From: Peptococcaceae bacterium BICA1-8
Lineage (GTDB): Bacteria; Bacillota; Peptococcia; Peptococcales; BICA1-8
Length of the DNA: 37,150 bases
Direction of reading: 5' to 3'
Assembly (NCBI GenBank): GCA_000802045.1
Contig: JUEF01000063.1
Span: forward strand, 1-37,150
This document shows positions 18,865-26,027 of the stretch, piece after piece. Below the pieces are notes generated by a model. It saw nothing but the letters and a program-made list of their open reading frames with translations, searched no databases and was not told the origin of the DNA. Within the stretch, counting starts at the first letter, position 1. Each line of letters begins with the position of its first letter. The position numbers and the translations under genes were made by a program.

Positions 18865-19904
18865 TGAACTGTTACTTTATCCCCATCTTTAAGTTTTGTA
18901 ATGCCTTCTATTACTACCTTTTCCCCTGGGGCAAGGCCCTGAACTATAACTTTAGTACCACTTATTCTTCCTAATTTTACAGTTCTTTTTTCGACCCTAT
19001 TTTCATTAACAACAAAAACATAATCTTCACCATTGGATAAAATACTTGTGATAGGAATCAATATTCCTTCTTCTCCACCTATGGTGATTGTTATCTTTGC
19101 TAAAGCACCTATCGGAAAATCATTACCTTTTAATTCAATCTCAACATTATACGTCCTAGTCGTACTATCAGGCAGTTCATTAATATAACTAATGGTTCCC
19201 TCTTCTAGGATACCATTAACAAAAACCTGAGCAGCTTGCCCAACCTTCAGTTTTGTTACATCCTGTTGAGAAAATCCCGCAACTGCTTTTAGTTTATCAT
19301 CCCGGACAATAACTACCGGGTAGCCTCCTCCGACAATCTCACCTTCTTTATACAATAGGTCAGTTACTATCCCTCTATCCAGAGCAATCAATTTAGTATC
19401 TTTTTGCATATTTCGCTTATTTTCGTAATCTATTTGGGCATTATTAAAATCCTGTTCTAAAATATCTAGCTCTAGCTTGGCTTTATCATACTCCTGCTTA
19501 GCTATAGCTCCGGACTCAAACAATAGCTTTAGGTTATTTAAATTATCCTGGTAAAAATCATAAGCTTTTCTTACCTTTTTCAGGTCATTTTCTGCAGCTT
19601 TACGGGCCAAATCTACATCCTCCTGATCCTGCTGAGCAAGGATATCTCCGAAGTTAACTTTCTCCCCTTTGTCTTTCGATATCATAGTAATCTTGCCCGG
19701 CAGCTTAAAGCTGTATTTTTTTATTTCTGTTGCTTCTATTGAACCAATGTATTCAAGGTTTATAGGAAAAGCTTCTAATCCTACCTCTATAACATTAACA
19801 GGCTTAATGGGTTCATTTTGAACATTTTCCTTGGTGTTTCCCCCACATCCCGAGCTTATCGCAATGGTAAATAATATTAAAAAAACCGCCGTAATTCTCC
19901 TCAT
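18861..19904 (-). CDS. RND efflux adaptor (membrane fusion lipoprotein)
   Basis: 347 residues from ATG 19904, which has GGAGG 5-6 bases upstream; the in-frame GTG at 19916 overlaps that site and is unlikely. Signal peptide MRRITAVFLILFTIAISSGC with lipobox ISSGC, so it is a lipoprotein held at the outer face of the membrane. Barrel-sandwich halves (KLPGKITMISKDKGEKVNFGD and LIALDRGIVTDLLYKEGE) flank a coiled coil with the adaptor motif LFESGAIAKQEYDKA. Beta-barrel and membrane-proximal domains follow, ending GLAPGEKVVIEGITKLKDGD. First gene of the RND operon. Confidence 0.93.
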   Translation of the reverse strand: MRRITAVFLILFTIAISSGCGGNTKENVQNEPIKPVNVIEVGLEAFPINLEYIGSIEATEIKKYSFKLPGKITMISKDKGEKVNFGDILAQQDQEDVDLARKAAENDLKKVRKAYDFYQDNLNNLKLLFESGAIAKQEYDKAKLELDILEQDFNNAQIDYENKRNMQKDTKLIALDRGIVTDLLYKEGEIVGGGYPVVIVRDDKLKAVAGFSQQDVTKLKVGQAAQVFVNGILEEGTISYINELPDSTTRTYNVEIELKGNDFPIGALAKITITIGGEEGILIPITSILSNGEDYVFVVNENRVEKRTVKLGRISGTKVIVQGLAPGEKVVIEGITKLKDGDKVTVQ

Positions 19905-20034
19905 AGTAACCTCCACTTGTGTTTTTGAGTATGTTACATTTTTGCATCTCTAAGTCTATTATATTTATACCTGATAAAATAGAAAGCACAAAACGCAAAA
20001 TAGGATAAATAGGAGTTCTTTTGCCGGAAAAAAT

Positions 20035-20070
20035 AAAAGTACAATCCCCTATTTTAGGTGATGTACTTTT
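20035..20070 (-). terminator. Terminator of the rubredoxin-like gene
   Basis: Minus strand: AAAAGTACA pairs with TGTACTTTT (20035-20043 with 20062-20070), with imperfect extension inside, then ATTTTTT. The stem begins inside the stop codon of the rubredoxin-like gene and lies upstream of the RND operon, isolating the two. Confidence 0.75.
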
Positions 20071-20206
20071 ATCCAGATTTATTTTTCTTTTCTTTTTTTA
20101 TTATTTCCTCAAATGCTGAACTACCTTGCTGACATATGGGGCAGATTTTAGGAACCTCATCTTTTCTATCAACATACCCACAAGCATTACAACGCCATTT
20201 TTTCAT
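20069..20206 (-). CDS. 45-residue rubredoxin-like protein
   Basis: Starts at ATG 20206 with GAGGAG 8 bases upstream, ends TAA 20071-20069. It begins MKKWRCNACGYVD and has CPIC downstream: C6, C9, C22 and C25, the four-cysteine spacing of the short rubredoxin domain at the C-terminus of rubrerythrins. In that family the cysteines hold one iron (or zinc) for electron transfer, often in oxygen defence. The tail is lysine-rich. It has its own terminator and no obvious partner next to it. Confidence 0.82.
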   Translation of the reverse strand: MKKWRCNACGYVDRKDEVPKICPICQQGSSAFEEIIKKEKKNKSG

Positions 20207-20290
20207 AGCTACAACTCCTCTAAGTATTGTATCTACCTCTTATCCAATAGTTTTAGAATTTAAACAAAAACTTTTTATCAAATTGATAAC

Positions 20291-20327
20291 AAAAAGAGCT
20301 AGGGATTTTAAATTCCCCCCAGCTCTT
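20291..20327 (-). terminator. Terminator of the secreted-protein gene
   Basis: Minus strand: AAGAGCT stem with GGG extension (20327-20315) pairs with CCCTAGCTCTT (20304-20294), then TTTTT. It lies 18 bases past the stop at 20345. Confidence 0.75.
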
Positions 20328-20344
20328 CATCATATTTCACTTTA

Positions 20345-20971
20345 TTAGTTTATATCTGGCCGCGTTACAGTTACCGTATAACAATAAGCTTTTCCATCAA
20401 TGTTAAAGGTTACATCAATATTTTTAGAATACTCATTTTCCTGAAAGTAAAAATATACTGCTCCATATGGTTTACTTGTATTATCACTCCATAATACATG
20501 GGAGGTACCAAATGCAGAATATATTTCACTGCCATCCTTTCTAACCACGGGGCTTATTAGGAGGTCCTTGATATCTGCCCCCACAATACTTTTTTCTTCC
20601 CCAGAAACCGTTATGATCTTAACAGCCTTACCCCCAAAGCACTTATCGCTTTTTCCTGCCTGCAAAATAATTGAATACTCTACTTGGTAAACTCCGGGCG
20701 TGTCTGCCGAAAACTCTGCTGTAGAGATGTAGGTACCGTTTGTAGTATCTAATACTGTACCCTGGTCTACAGCGCCATCCCAGTTAACTTCATAGGATGA
20801 ACCCTTCTTGATAGAACTTGCAGTCAGAATGACTGATTCCCCAACCTTAACATTAGTGGCATCTGCGGAAATTAATACATTTACTGTACACTCGCCCCCT
20901 TCTGCGGATGCAGATAACGGGAATAAACCTAGCAAAAATATTAAAGTTAAAATTACGCTGAATTTTCTCAT
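20345..20971 (-). CDS. Secreted Ig-like-fold protein of unknown function
   Basis: 208 residues. A clear Sec signal peptide (MRKFSVILTLIFLLGLF, cleavage probably after ASA, about residue 23). Residues about 28-125 look like a bacterial Ig-like/PKD-type beta-sandwich (VKVGESVILTAS, YEVNWDG, YISTAEFSADTPGVYQVEYS). The second half (about 130-208) is also beta-rich, ending YCYTVTVTRPD. One cysteine pair (in ECTVNV and KCFGGK) could form a disulfide. No enzyme motif or sorting signal. GGAGG lies upstream of the ATG. It is a single gene between a terminator and a divergent kinase gene. Confidence 0.72.
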   Translation of the reverse strand: MRKFSVILTLIFLLGLFPLSASAEGGECTVNVLISADATNVKVGESVILTASSIKKGSSYEVNWDGAVDQGTVLDTTNGTYISTAEFSADTPGVYQVEYSIILQAGKSDKCFGGKAVKIITVSGEEKSIVGADIKDLLISPVVRKDGSEIYSAFGTSHVLWSDNTSKPYGAVYFYFQENEYSKNIDVTFNIDGKAYCYTVTVTRPDIN

Positions 20972-21196
20972 CTATTTCCCTCCTAAAGTATTTACTTATA
21001 TCATAATTATAAAGGTCCCAGAATTTTAAAAACATATCGCTTAAGTCCCATTTTCTTGGTTATTTCCTCCTTATTTTGATAGGACTTCTTTGATACCTTT
21101 TTCAAAATAATTTTTTTCCTTACAAAATGCGACATGTTTCAGTCACACTTTAGACTACAATATACTTATGTATCCAGCGAAAGAAGATGATTTTGT

Positions 21197-22609
21197 ATGA
21201 AACCTGTTGATTCTTGGGCAAAAACTGTCGAGAATATTTCCCCGGATAGCCTCATGGAAATCTTCCCTGATGCCTATATTCTCTTTAATGACGATGGTTA
21301 TATAGTTAAAATGAATAGCCAAGCGGAGAGCATATTTCTCTATCCCAAGGAATATCTAATGAGCAAACCCTTTTGGGAGATTGCTCCCCAATACATTAAT
21401 ACTTCATTTTATAATGCCCTGCATAAGGTTAAAGAGGATAAAAAAAAGGTTTATGTGGAATTTACTGGTGCCACCTCAGGAAGATACTTTGGAGTAACAA
21501 TTGATCGTATCAATGATTATTACATTATTTTTTTTAGAGATATTTCCGCTGCTAAGCATACTCAAACAGAACTTGTTAAGGCGGAGGAGCGTTTTTCTGC
21601 GGCATTCAAGAAAAGTCCGGCACTTATGAGTATTGTTTCTCTTGATACCGGTAGATACATTGCTGTTAATGATGCTTTTACTAAATATACAGGGTATTCA
21701 ATAAATGATGTGATCGGCAAAACTAAAGAGGAGCTTGACTTAGTTTGTTCCTCTAGCCCTGATGAATGCCAAAGTAAGTTTCTTAAAAACATTCCTCTTA
21801 AAGAGGTAACAATGGCATACAAAACAAAATCAAAAGAGTACCGCGAGGCTATACTTTCTTCGGAAATAATCGAAATTAACGGAAGGCCCTGTTTACTGGG
21901 TGTAGCGATTGATGTGACCGATTCCATCACGTATAGGAAGGAAATAGTAAATATGGAGCGCCTTAAGCTAGTGGGCCAAATGGCTGCTGGTATAGCCCAT
22001 GAGATAAGGAACCCGCTGCAGACTGTGAGGGGATTTCTTCAGTTATTGAGTTTCAAAGAGGAAATAACTCCATATTTTCCCCAATTCGCTTTAATGATTA
22101 ACGAACTGGATAGAGCTAATCAAATAATCACTGACTATTTAGCTTTATCTAGGGATAAAGCTACTGAATTTACCTTAGGTAATCTCAACGAGATAATTAG
22201 AAAAATACTACCTCTTATGCAAATACAGGCTGTGAATGAGGATAAATCTATTACAGTTGAACATAATAATATCCCTCAGGTTTGGCTTAACGAGAATGAA
22301 ATTATTCAGGTAGTATTAAACTTAGCCAAAAATGCCCTTGAAGCAACAGAAACAAAGGGAATGATTACTATTACTACAGAGGCTGATAACGATTGCCTTG
22401 TCCTTAGTATATCGGACCAAGGCCAAGGAATACCTACTGAGCTCCAAGGTCAAATTGGTATGCCTTTCTTTTCAACTAAGCTAAATGGAACTGGGCTTGG
22501 CTTGCCCATGTGTTACAGCATAGCAGAAAGACACAATGCCAAGCTGGACTTTGTAAGTAATGAAAATGGAACAACTTTTTATCTGCGTTTCCCGTTAAGA
22601 AGTGACTAG
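21197..22609 (+). CDS. PAS-PAS sensor histidine kinase (sporulation-kinase type)
   Basis: 470 residues, no membrane segments, so a cytoplasmic sensor. PAS domains at about 15-120 (FPDAYILFNDDGYIVKMN) and 128-245 (FKKSPALMSIVSLDTGRYIAVN), HisKA at about 255-320 with phospho-acceptor H268 in GIAHEIRNPLQTVRGFLQLL, HATPase with NLAKNALEA (N-box), SDQGQGIP (G1) and GTGLGLPM (G2). The HEIRNPLQ H-box and cytoplasmic PAS layout are like Bacillus KinA/KinE and other phosphorelay kinases. There is no response regulator beside it, as expected for an orphan feeding Spo0F/Spo0A. The last codons and TAG lie in a heptamer repeat. Confidence 0.92.
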   Translation: MKPVDSWAKTVENISPDSLMEIFPDAYILFNDDGYIVKMNSQAESIFLYPKEYLMSKPFWEIAPQYINTSFYNALHKVKEDKKKVYVEFTGATSGRYFGVTIDRINDYYIIFFRDISAAKHTQTELVKAEERFSAAFKKSPALMSIVSLDTGRYIAVNDAFTKYTGYSINDVIGKTKEELDLVCSSSPDECQSKFLKNIPLKEVTMAYKTKSKEYREAILSSEIIEINGRPCLLGVAIDVTDSITYRKEIVNMERLKLVGQMAAGIAHEIRNPLQTVRGFLQLLSFKEEITPYFPQFALMINELDRANQIITDYLALSRDKATEFTLGNLNEIIRKILPLMQIQAVNEDKSITVEHNNIPQVWLNENEIIQVVLNLAKNALEATETKGMITITTEADNDCLVLSISDQGQGIPTELQGQIGMPFFSTKLNGTGLGLPMCYSIAERHNAKLDFVSNENGTTFYLRFPLRSD

Positions 22610-22621
22610 TGACTAGTGACT
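22601..22621 (+). repeat. Heptamer tandem repeat AGTGACT x3 at the kinase stop codon
   Basis: Three perfect copies of AGTGACT; the kinase stop TAG (22607-22609) is formed at the junction of the first two copies. The inverted-repeat element at 22623 follows directly. Confidence 0.9.
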
Positions 22622-22622
22622 G

Positions 22623-22691
22623 GTAGGGAACAGTGCCCTCACCGTTCCGCAAGGCTATAACAAAAGGAACGACGAGGGCGTCGTTCCCTAC
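22623..22691. repeat. REP-like inverted repeat with 26-base arms
   Basis: Left arm 22623-22648 (begins GTAGGGAAC, contains GCCCTC, ends GTTCC) and right arm 22666-22691 (begins GGAACGACGAGGGC, ends TTCCCTAC) are imperfect complements over 26 bases, with a 17-base spacer. It is richer in GC than the surroundings. It resembles short palindromic interspersed repeats that begin with GTAGGG in other anaerobe genomes. Confidence 0.75.
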
Positions 22692-22811
22692 AACAAGGGG
22701 ATCGGAGTATTCTCTACTTGTGTCAGACCCACTCTCAAGCCCAAAAGACCTTCCGGGCACCGGGCCCTGAGCACTTGGCACGATACCAAAGAATTTGACC
22801 AAAAATAACCC

Positions 22812-23621
22812 CTACCGATACAGCTTTTGCAATTCTCTTTGTAGCTTTTGGGTTACGTGATTACTCTTTATATCCAAAGCCTTGGTTTCAATCCTGGAAA
22901 CTGGCATTATATCTAAAAGAGAATTTGTGAGAAATATTTCATCTGCATTCAACAATTCTTCTTTAGTAAATTGTCCTATTTCAAGAGTTAGCCTAAGCTT
23001 GTCTGCGATATCCAAAACCTTGCCCCTTATTATACCGGGTAAGAGACCACATTCTTCTAAAGGGGTAAAAATTCTCTCATTTTTCACAAAGAATATATTT
23101 GAGATTGTCCCTTCGCTGACCTTATTATAAACATTTAAAAAAACCGCTTCATCGTATCCCATTTGTCTAGCCTGATTCAGGGTTAGTAGGTTTTCTAAAT
23201 AATTATTTGTCTTTACACCGACTAATAATGCTTCAGGGTTTCTTTTTGCCTTAGCGAATGAGATTTTAAAGCCCTTTTGATATACTTCCTCACTATAGGT
23301 ATTGGCTCTGGTAGTTATCAACAGAGAATTTTTCTGATTATTTTTAGCAAAGGTTACCCGTATCCCGCCGTTTGTAAGCTGATTAGCCCGGGCTAATTCA
23401 TAGCAGTAATCAAGTATCTCATCAGGTCCCTTATCAAACTGCAAACCCAATGTTTTACAGCCAGCCTCCATTCTTGCAAAATGTTCAGCAAAGAAAATGA
23501 TTTCCCCTTGGTAGAGTTTAATTGTTTCAAATAAACCATACCCATACAAAAACCCGTCACTCTCAGGCAAAATATATGGACCCGATTTATTTACTAATTT
23601 ACCATTAAAATGAATATACAT
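22812..23621 (-). CDS. pabC: Aminodeoxychorismate lyase (fold-type IV PLP enzyme)
   Basis: 269 residues from ATG 23621 (AAGGG 8 bases upstream; a GTG nine bases earlier overlaps the site). Branched-chain-aminotransferase-like fold: opening YIHFNGKLV, GYGLFETIKL near 27-36, PLP lysine K137 in VGVKTNNYLENLL, then EGTISNIFFV and PGIIRGKVLD. Lyases and D-amino-acid or branched-chain aminotransferases share this fold; the pabA and pabB genes upstream make the lyase reading best. It releases pyruvate from 4-amino-4-deoxychorismate to give p-aminobenzoate for folate. It is separated from pabB by 290 bases of repeat and hairpin. Confidence 0.85.
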   Translation of the reverse strand: MYIHFNGKLVNKSGPYILPESDGFLYGYGLFETIKLYQGEIIFFAEHFARMEAGCKTLGLQFDKGPDEILDYCYELARANQLTNGGIRVTFAKNNQKNSLLITTRANTYSEEVYQKGFKISFAKAKRNPEALLVGVKTNNYLENLLTLNQARQMGYDEAVFLNVYNKVSEGTISNIFFVKNERIFTPLEECGLLPGIIRGKVLDIADKLRLTLEIGQFTKEELLNADEIFLTNSLLDIMPVSRIETKALDIKSNHVTQKLQRELQKLYR

Positions 23622-23636
23622 AACCTTCACCCTTCA

Positions 23637-23655
23637 AAAACGGTCTCACCGTTTT
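23637..23655 (-). promoter_or_regulatory. Hairpin just before pabC
   Basis: AAAACGGT-CTC-ACCGTTTT, a perfect 8-base stem with a 3-base loop ending in TTTTT on the minus strand, 15 bases before the pabC start. A weaker stem with AGAGA/TCTCT and a T5 run lies at about 23670-23686. These could be attenuators or residual repeats. Confidence 0.4.
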
Positions 23656-23780
23656 GTTTCTATTTAAAAAGAGACACACCTCTCTACTGAGTATTACCCT
23701 GCTGTCAGAGGAATGCCCCCAACAATACTATTATTTTTTCCAAATCCCAAAGACTACAATACCTTAATCTAGCGAAGCGA

Positions 23781-23894
23781 AATCTTAATCTTAATCTTAA
23801 TCTAAATCTCAATCTTAATCTCAATCTAAATCTTAATCTAAATCTAAATCTAAATCTAAATCTTAGCCTCAACCTTAACCTTAACCTCAGCCTC
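23781..23894 (+). repeat. Degenerate hexanucleotide tract, 19 units
   Basis: Nineteen back-to-back 6-base units with no register break, consensus A(A/G)(T/C)CT(T/A/C). The first 14 are AATCTN, then AGCCTC, AACCTT, AACCTT, AACCTC, AGCCTC. All change is at unit positions 2, 3 and 6. On its left are AGCGAAGCGA and CCTTAATCTAG. It lies between the stop of pabB and the start of pabC, with the GC-richer end facing pabB. No spacers, so not a CRISPR array. Confidence 0.95.
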
Positions 23895-23911
23895 AGTCCC
23901 CCTAGGGACTG
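23894..23911 (-). terminator. Hairpin directly behind pabB
   Basis: CAGTCCC-CCTA-GGGACTG, 7-base arms, touching the pabB stop (23912-23914) on one side and the hexamer tract on the other. The last pabB codons include a 10-base direct duplication (AGGGACTGTC twice on the + strand). No T-run follows, so termination is doubtful. Confidence 0.4.
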
Positions 23912-25285
23912 TCAGGGACTGTCTAGCGCTTTCATCATCGCCTTGGCTTTATCCAGGCTTTCCTGGTATTCCTCTGCAGCATCGGAGTCCCAAACAATCC
24001 CACCACCTGCTTGAAAATACGCTTTCTGATCTTTACAGATAATGGTTCTTATTACTATATTTAAATCAGTGTCTCCATTAAAACCAATATAGCCAATAGA
24101 GCCGGTATATATATTTCTTTGGGTAGGTTCTAGTTCATCAATGATTTCCATTGCCCGGATTTTAGGAGCACCTGTGATTGACCCGCCGGGAAAGGATGCT
24201 AAAATACAGTCGACCACATCACACCCATCCTTCAGTTCACCAACTACAGTAGCAACTAAATGATATACTGTGGGATATTTTTCAAGATGAAAAAGCTCGG
24301 GAACCTTTACTGTTCCGGTCTTACAAATCCTCCCCAAATCATTGCGTTCTAAGTCAACAATCATTAAAAGCTCTGCCTTATCCTTTTCACTTGCTAGTAA
24401 CTCAGCCCGATTTTTCTGATCTTCCTCCAAAGTCTTGCCTCTAGGTCTTGTACCCTTGATGGGTCTGGTTTCAATATTTTTTCCAGTTATTTTAATATAC
24501 CGTTCTGGGGAGCTGCTGACAATATGCCCCTCACCAAAATCTATAAAACTTGCAAAAGGAGCAGGATTAATCTTTCTCAACTTTCCATAAAGCTCCAAGG
24601 GAGTTTCCTCCAGCTGACATTCAAAACGCTGGGTAAGATTAGCCTGATAAATATCGCCGGCCTTAATATACTCCTTAATTTTATTGACTGCTTTTAGATA
24701 ATCTTCTTTAGTAAAATTTCCGGCAAAAACTACCGGGCCTTTTTTTCCTTCAGAAGAGCTAGCTGGGCATTGTTTCTCTCCTTCGGTTATTCTCTTATTA
24801 ATAGCAGCTACCTTTTCTTCCTCAGGACCGGATATACCTAATGCAGCCGCAAAAACCTTATTGTGAACGTGGTCAATTATAATTACCTCGTCATAAAAAC
24901 CAAAGTAACAATCGGGAATACCCACATCATCTACGGCAGTTCTTGGTAAATCTTCGATATGATGACATAGATCATAAGCTAAATACCCCACAGCTCCACC
25001 TAAAAAGGGCAGTTCCGAAGGGTAATCCCTTTGGTACTTAGCTACTAACTCTTTCAATTTAGTAAAGGGGTTACCCTTAAGTGTTGAAATAATTCCATTT
25101 TCCTCAATATTTATTAAATCATCCTTACTCTTAAAAACTACAAAAGGATTAGCCCCGATAAAAGAGTATTTCCCCAAGCCTTGATGATCCATTCCGCTAT
25201 CTAAAAAAAAGCTGTAGGGTTCATTCTTATAAAGGCAGTATATTTCAAAGCTTTTGAGCGAAGTTTTTATTTCTTGTATTAGCAT
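23912..25285 (-). CDS. pabB: Aminodeoxychorismate synthase, component I
   Basis: 457 residues of the chorismate-binding family. The active-site motif reads RPIKGTRPRG with Lys277; PabB has Lys here where anthranilate synthase TrpE has Ala, which supports PabB. Other family motifs: DIYQANLTQRF, SSSPERYIK, LLMIVDLERNDLGRIC (Mg2+ and chorismate site), FPGGSITGAPKIRAMEII and GSIGYIGFNGDTDLNIVIRT. It makes 4-amino-4-deoxychorismate from chorismate with ammonia from the PabA partner. It starts within the end of pabA (overlap about 7 bases), so the two are translationally coupled. Confidence 0.95.
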   Translation of the reverse strand: MLIQEIKTSLKSFEIYCLYKNEPYSFFLDSGMDHQGLGKYSFIGANPFVVFKSKDDLINIEENGIISTLKGNPFTKLKELVAKYQRDYPSELPFLGGAVGYLAYDLCHHIEDLPRTAVDDVGIPDCYFGFYDEVIIIDHVHNKVFAAALGISGPEEEKVAAINKRITEGEKQCPASSSEGKKGPVVFAGNFTKEDYLKAVNKIKEYIKAGDIYQANLTQRFECQLEETPLELYGKLRKINPAPFASFIDFGEGHIVSSSPERYIKITGKNIETRPIKGTRPRGKTLEEDQKNRAELLASEKDKAELLMIVDLERNDLGRICKTGTVKVPELFHLEKYPTVYHLVATVVGELKDGCDVVDCILASFPGGSITGAPKIRAMEIIDELEPTQRNIYTGSIGYIGFNGDTDLNIVIRTIICKDQKAYFQAGGGIVWDSDAAEEYQESLDKAKAMMKALDSP

Positions 25286-25875
25286 CCTACACCTACTGTT
25301 TTATAGTTTCTTGCCTTTTTCAAGAAATTTTCCAGAAGTTCTAAACCCATTTCAGTTAAAATAGCCTCTGGGTGAAACTGTACTCCCTCCACCAGAAATT
25401 CCTTATGTCTTATTCCCATAATTTCACCTTTAGAGGTTTCCGCTGTTATCTCCAAGCAGTCAGGCAGGGTGCTTTTATCTATTACCAGGGAATGATATCT
25501 AGTAACATTTAAAGGGTTTTTCAAACCCTCAAATACACCCTTATTATGATGGGTAATTGCATGTACTTTGCCATGTACAGGCTCTAAGGCTTTAGTAATA
25601 TTGGCCCCTAAGACTTGTCCTATTGTTTGATGACCTAAGCATATACCAAGTATGGGTATCTTGCCCTTAAAATATTCCACTACACCTTTGCTAACTCCTG
25701 CCTCATTTGGGGTACAGGGACCGGGAGAAAGAACAATAGCATCAGGATTTAATTCTTCAATTACTTTTAAGGATATTTTATCATTGCGATATACCAAAAC
25801 ATCCTCTTTTAAACATTGTAAATATTGAACTAGGTTATAGGTAAAGGAATCATAATTATCAATCATTAAAATCAT
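25279..25875 (-). CDS. pabA: Glutamine amidotransferase component (PabA/TrpG)
   Basis: 198 residues, class I glutamine amidotransferase. Catalytic triad C79 (ILGICLGHQ), H168 and E170 (VQFHPEA), oxyanion region LSPGPCTPNEAG. It begins with the family start MILMIDNYDSFTYNLVQYL. It delivers ammonia from glutamine to PabB; such subunits can also serve TrpE. GAGGTGG lies 5 bases before the ATG. The next gene, pabB, overlaps it. A strong hairpin with T-runs lies between this gene and the divergent antiporter gene. Confidence 0.95.
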   Translation of the reverse strand: MILMIDNYDSFTYNLVQYLQCLKEDVLVYRNDKISLKVIEELNPDAIVLSPGPCTPNEAGVSKGVVEYFKGKIPILGICLGHQTIGQVLGANITKALEPVHGKVHAITHHNKGVFEGLKNPLNVTRYHSLVIDKSTLPDCLEITAETSKGEIMGIRHKEFLVEGVQFHPEAILTEMGLELLENFLKKARNYKTVGVGC

Positions 25876-25893
25876 ATGCCACCTCGTGGTTAT

Positions 25894-25932
25894 AAAAACT
25901 AGTTTAGCCTAATAAACTAAACTAGTTTTTTT
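25894..25932. terminator. Bidirectional-looking hairpin between divergent genes
   Basis: AAAAACTAGTTTAG (25894-25907) and CTAAACTAGTTTTT (25917-25930), perfect 14-base arms, 9-base loop, with T-runs on either strand. It is 19 bases before pabA on the minus strand, upstream of both divergent genes rather than behind one, so it may work as a leader attenuator for the pab genes or insulate the two promoters. Confidence 0.65.
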
Positions 25933-26027
25933 ATATAATAAAATTAAACATTTAGCAATGGAAGTAATCTGGTAAAATATATATGTTATTATGTTGATGT
26001 TAGTTTTGATAAATAGGAGCGTGTTTT

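Noticed and set aside
22476..22802. Minus-strand reading frame over the kinase end and palindrome
   Set aside because: It is antisense to a clear kinase domain and to a repeat; no binding site or family features.
23781..23894. CRISPR array or true telomere
   Set aside because: The units are contiguous without spacers and there are no cas genes; the tract is internal between genes, so neither reading fits.
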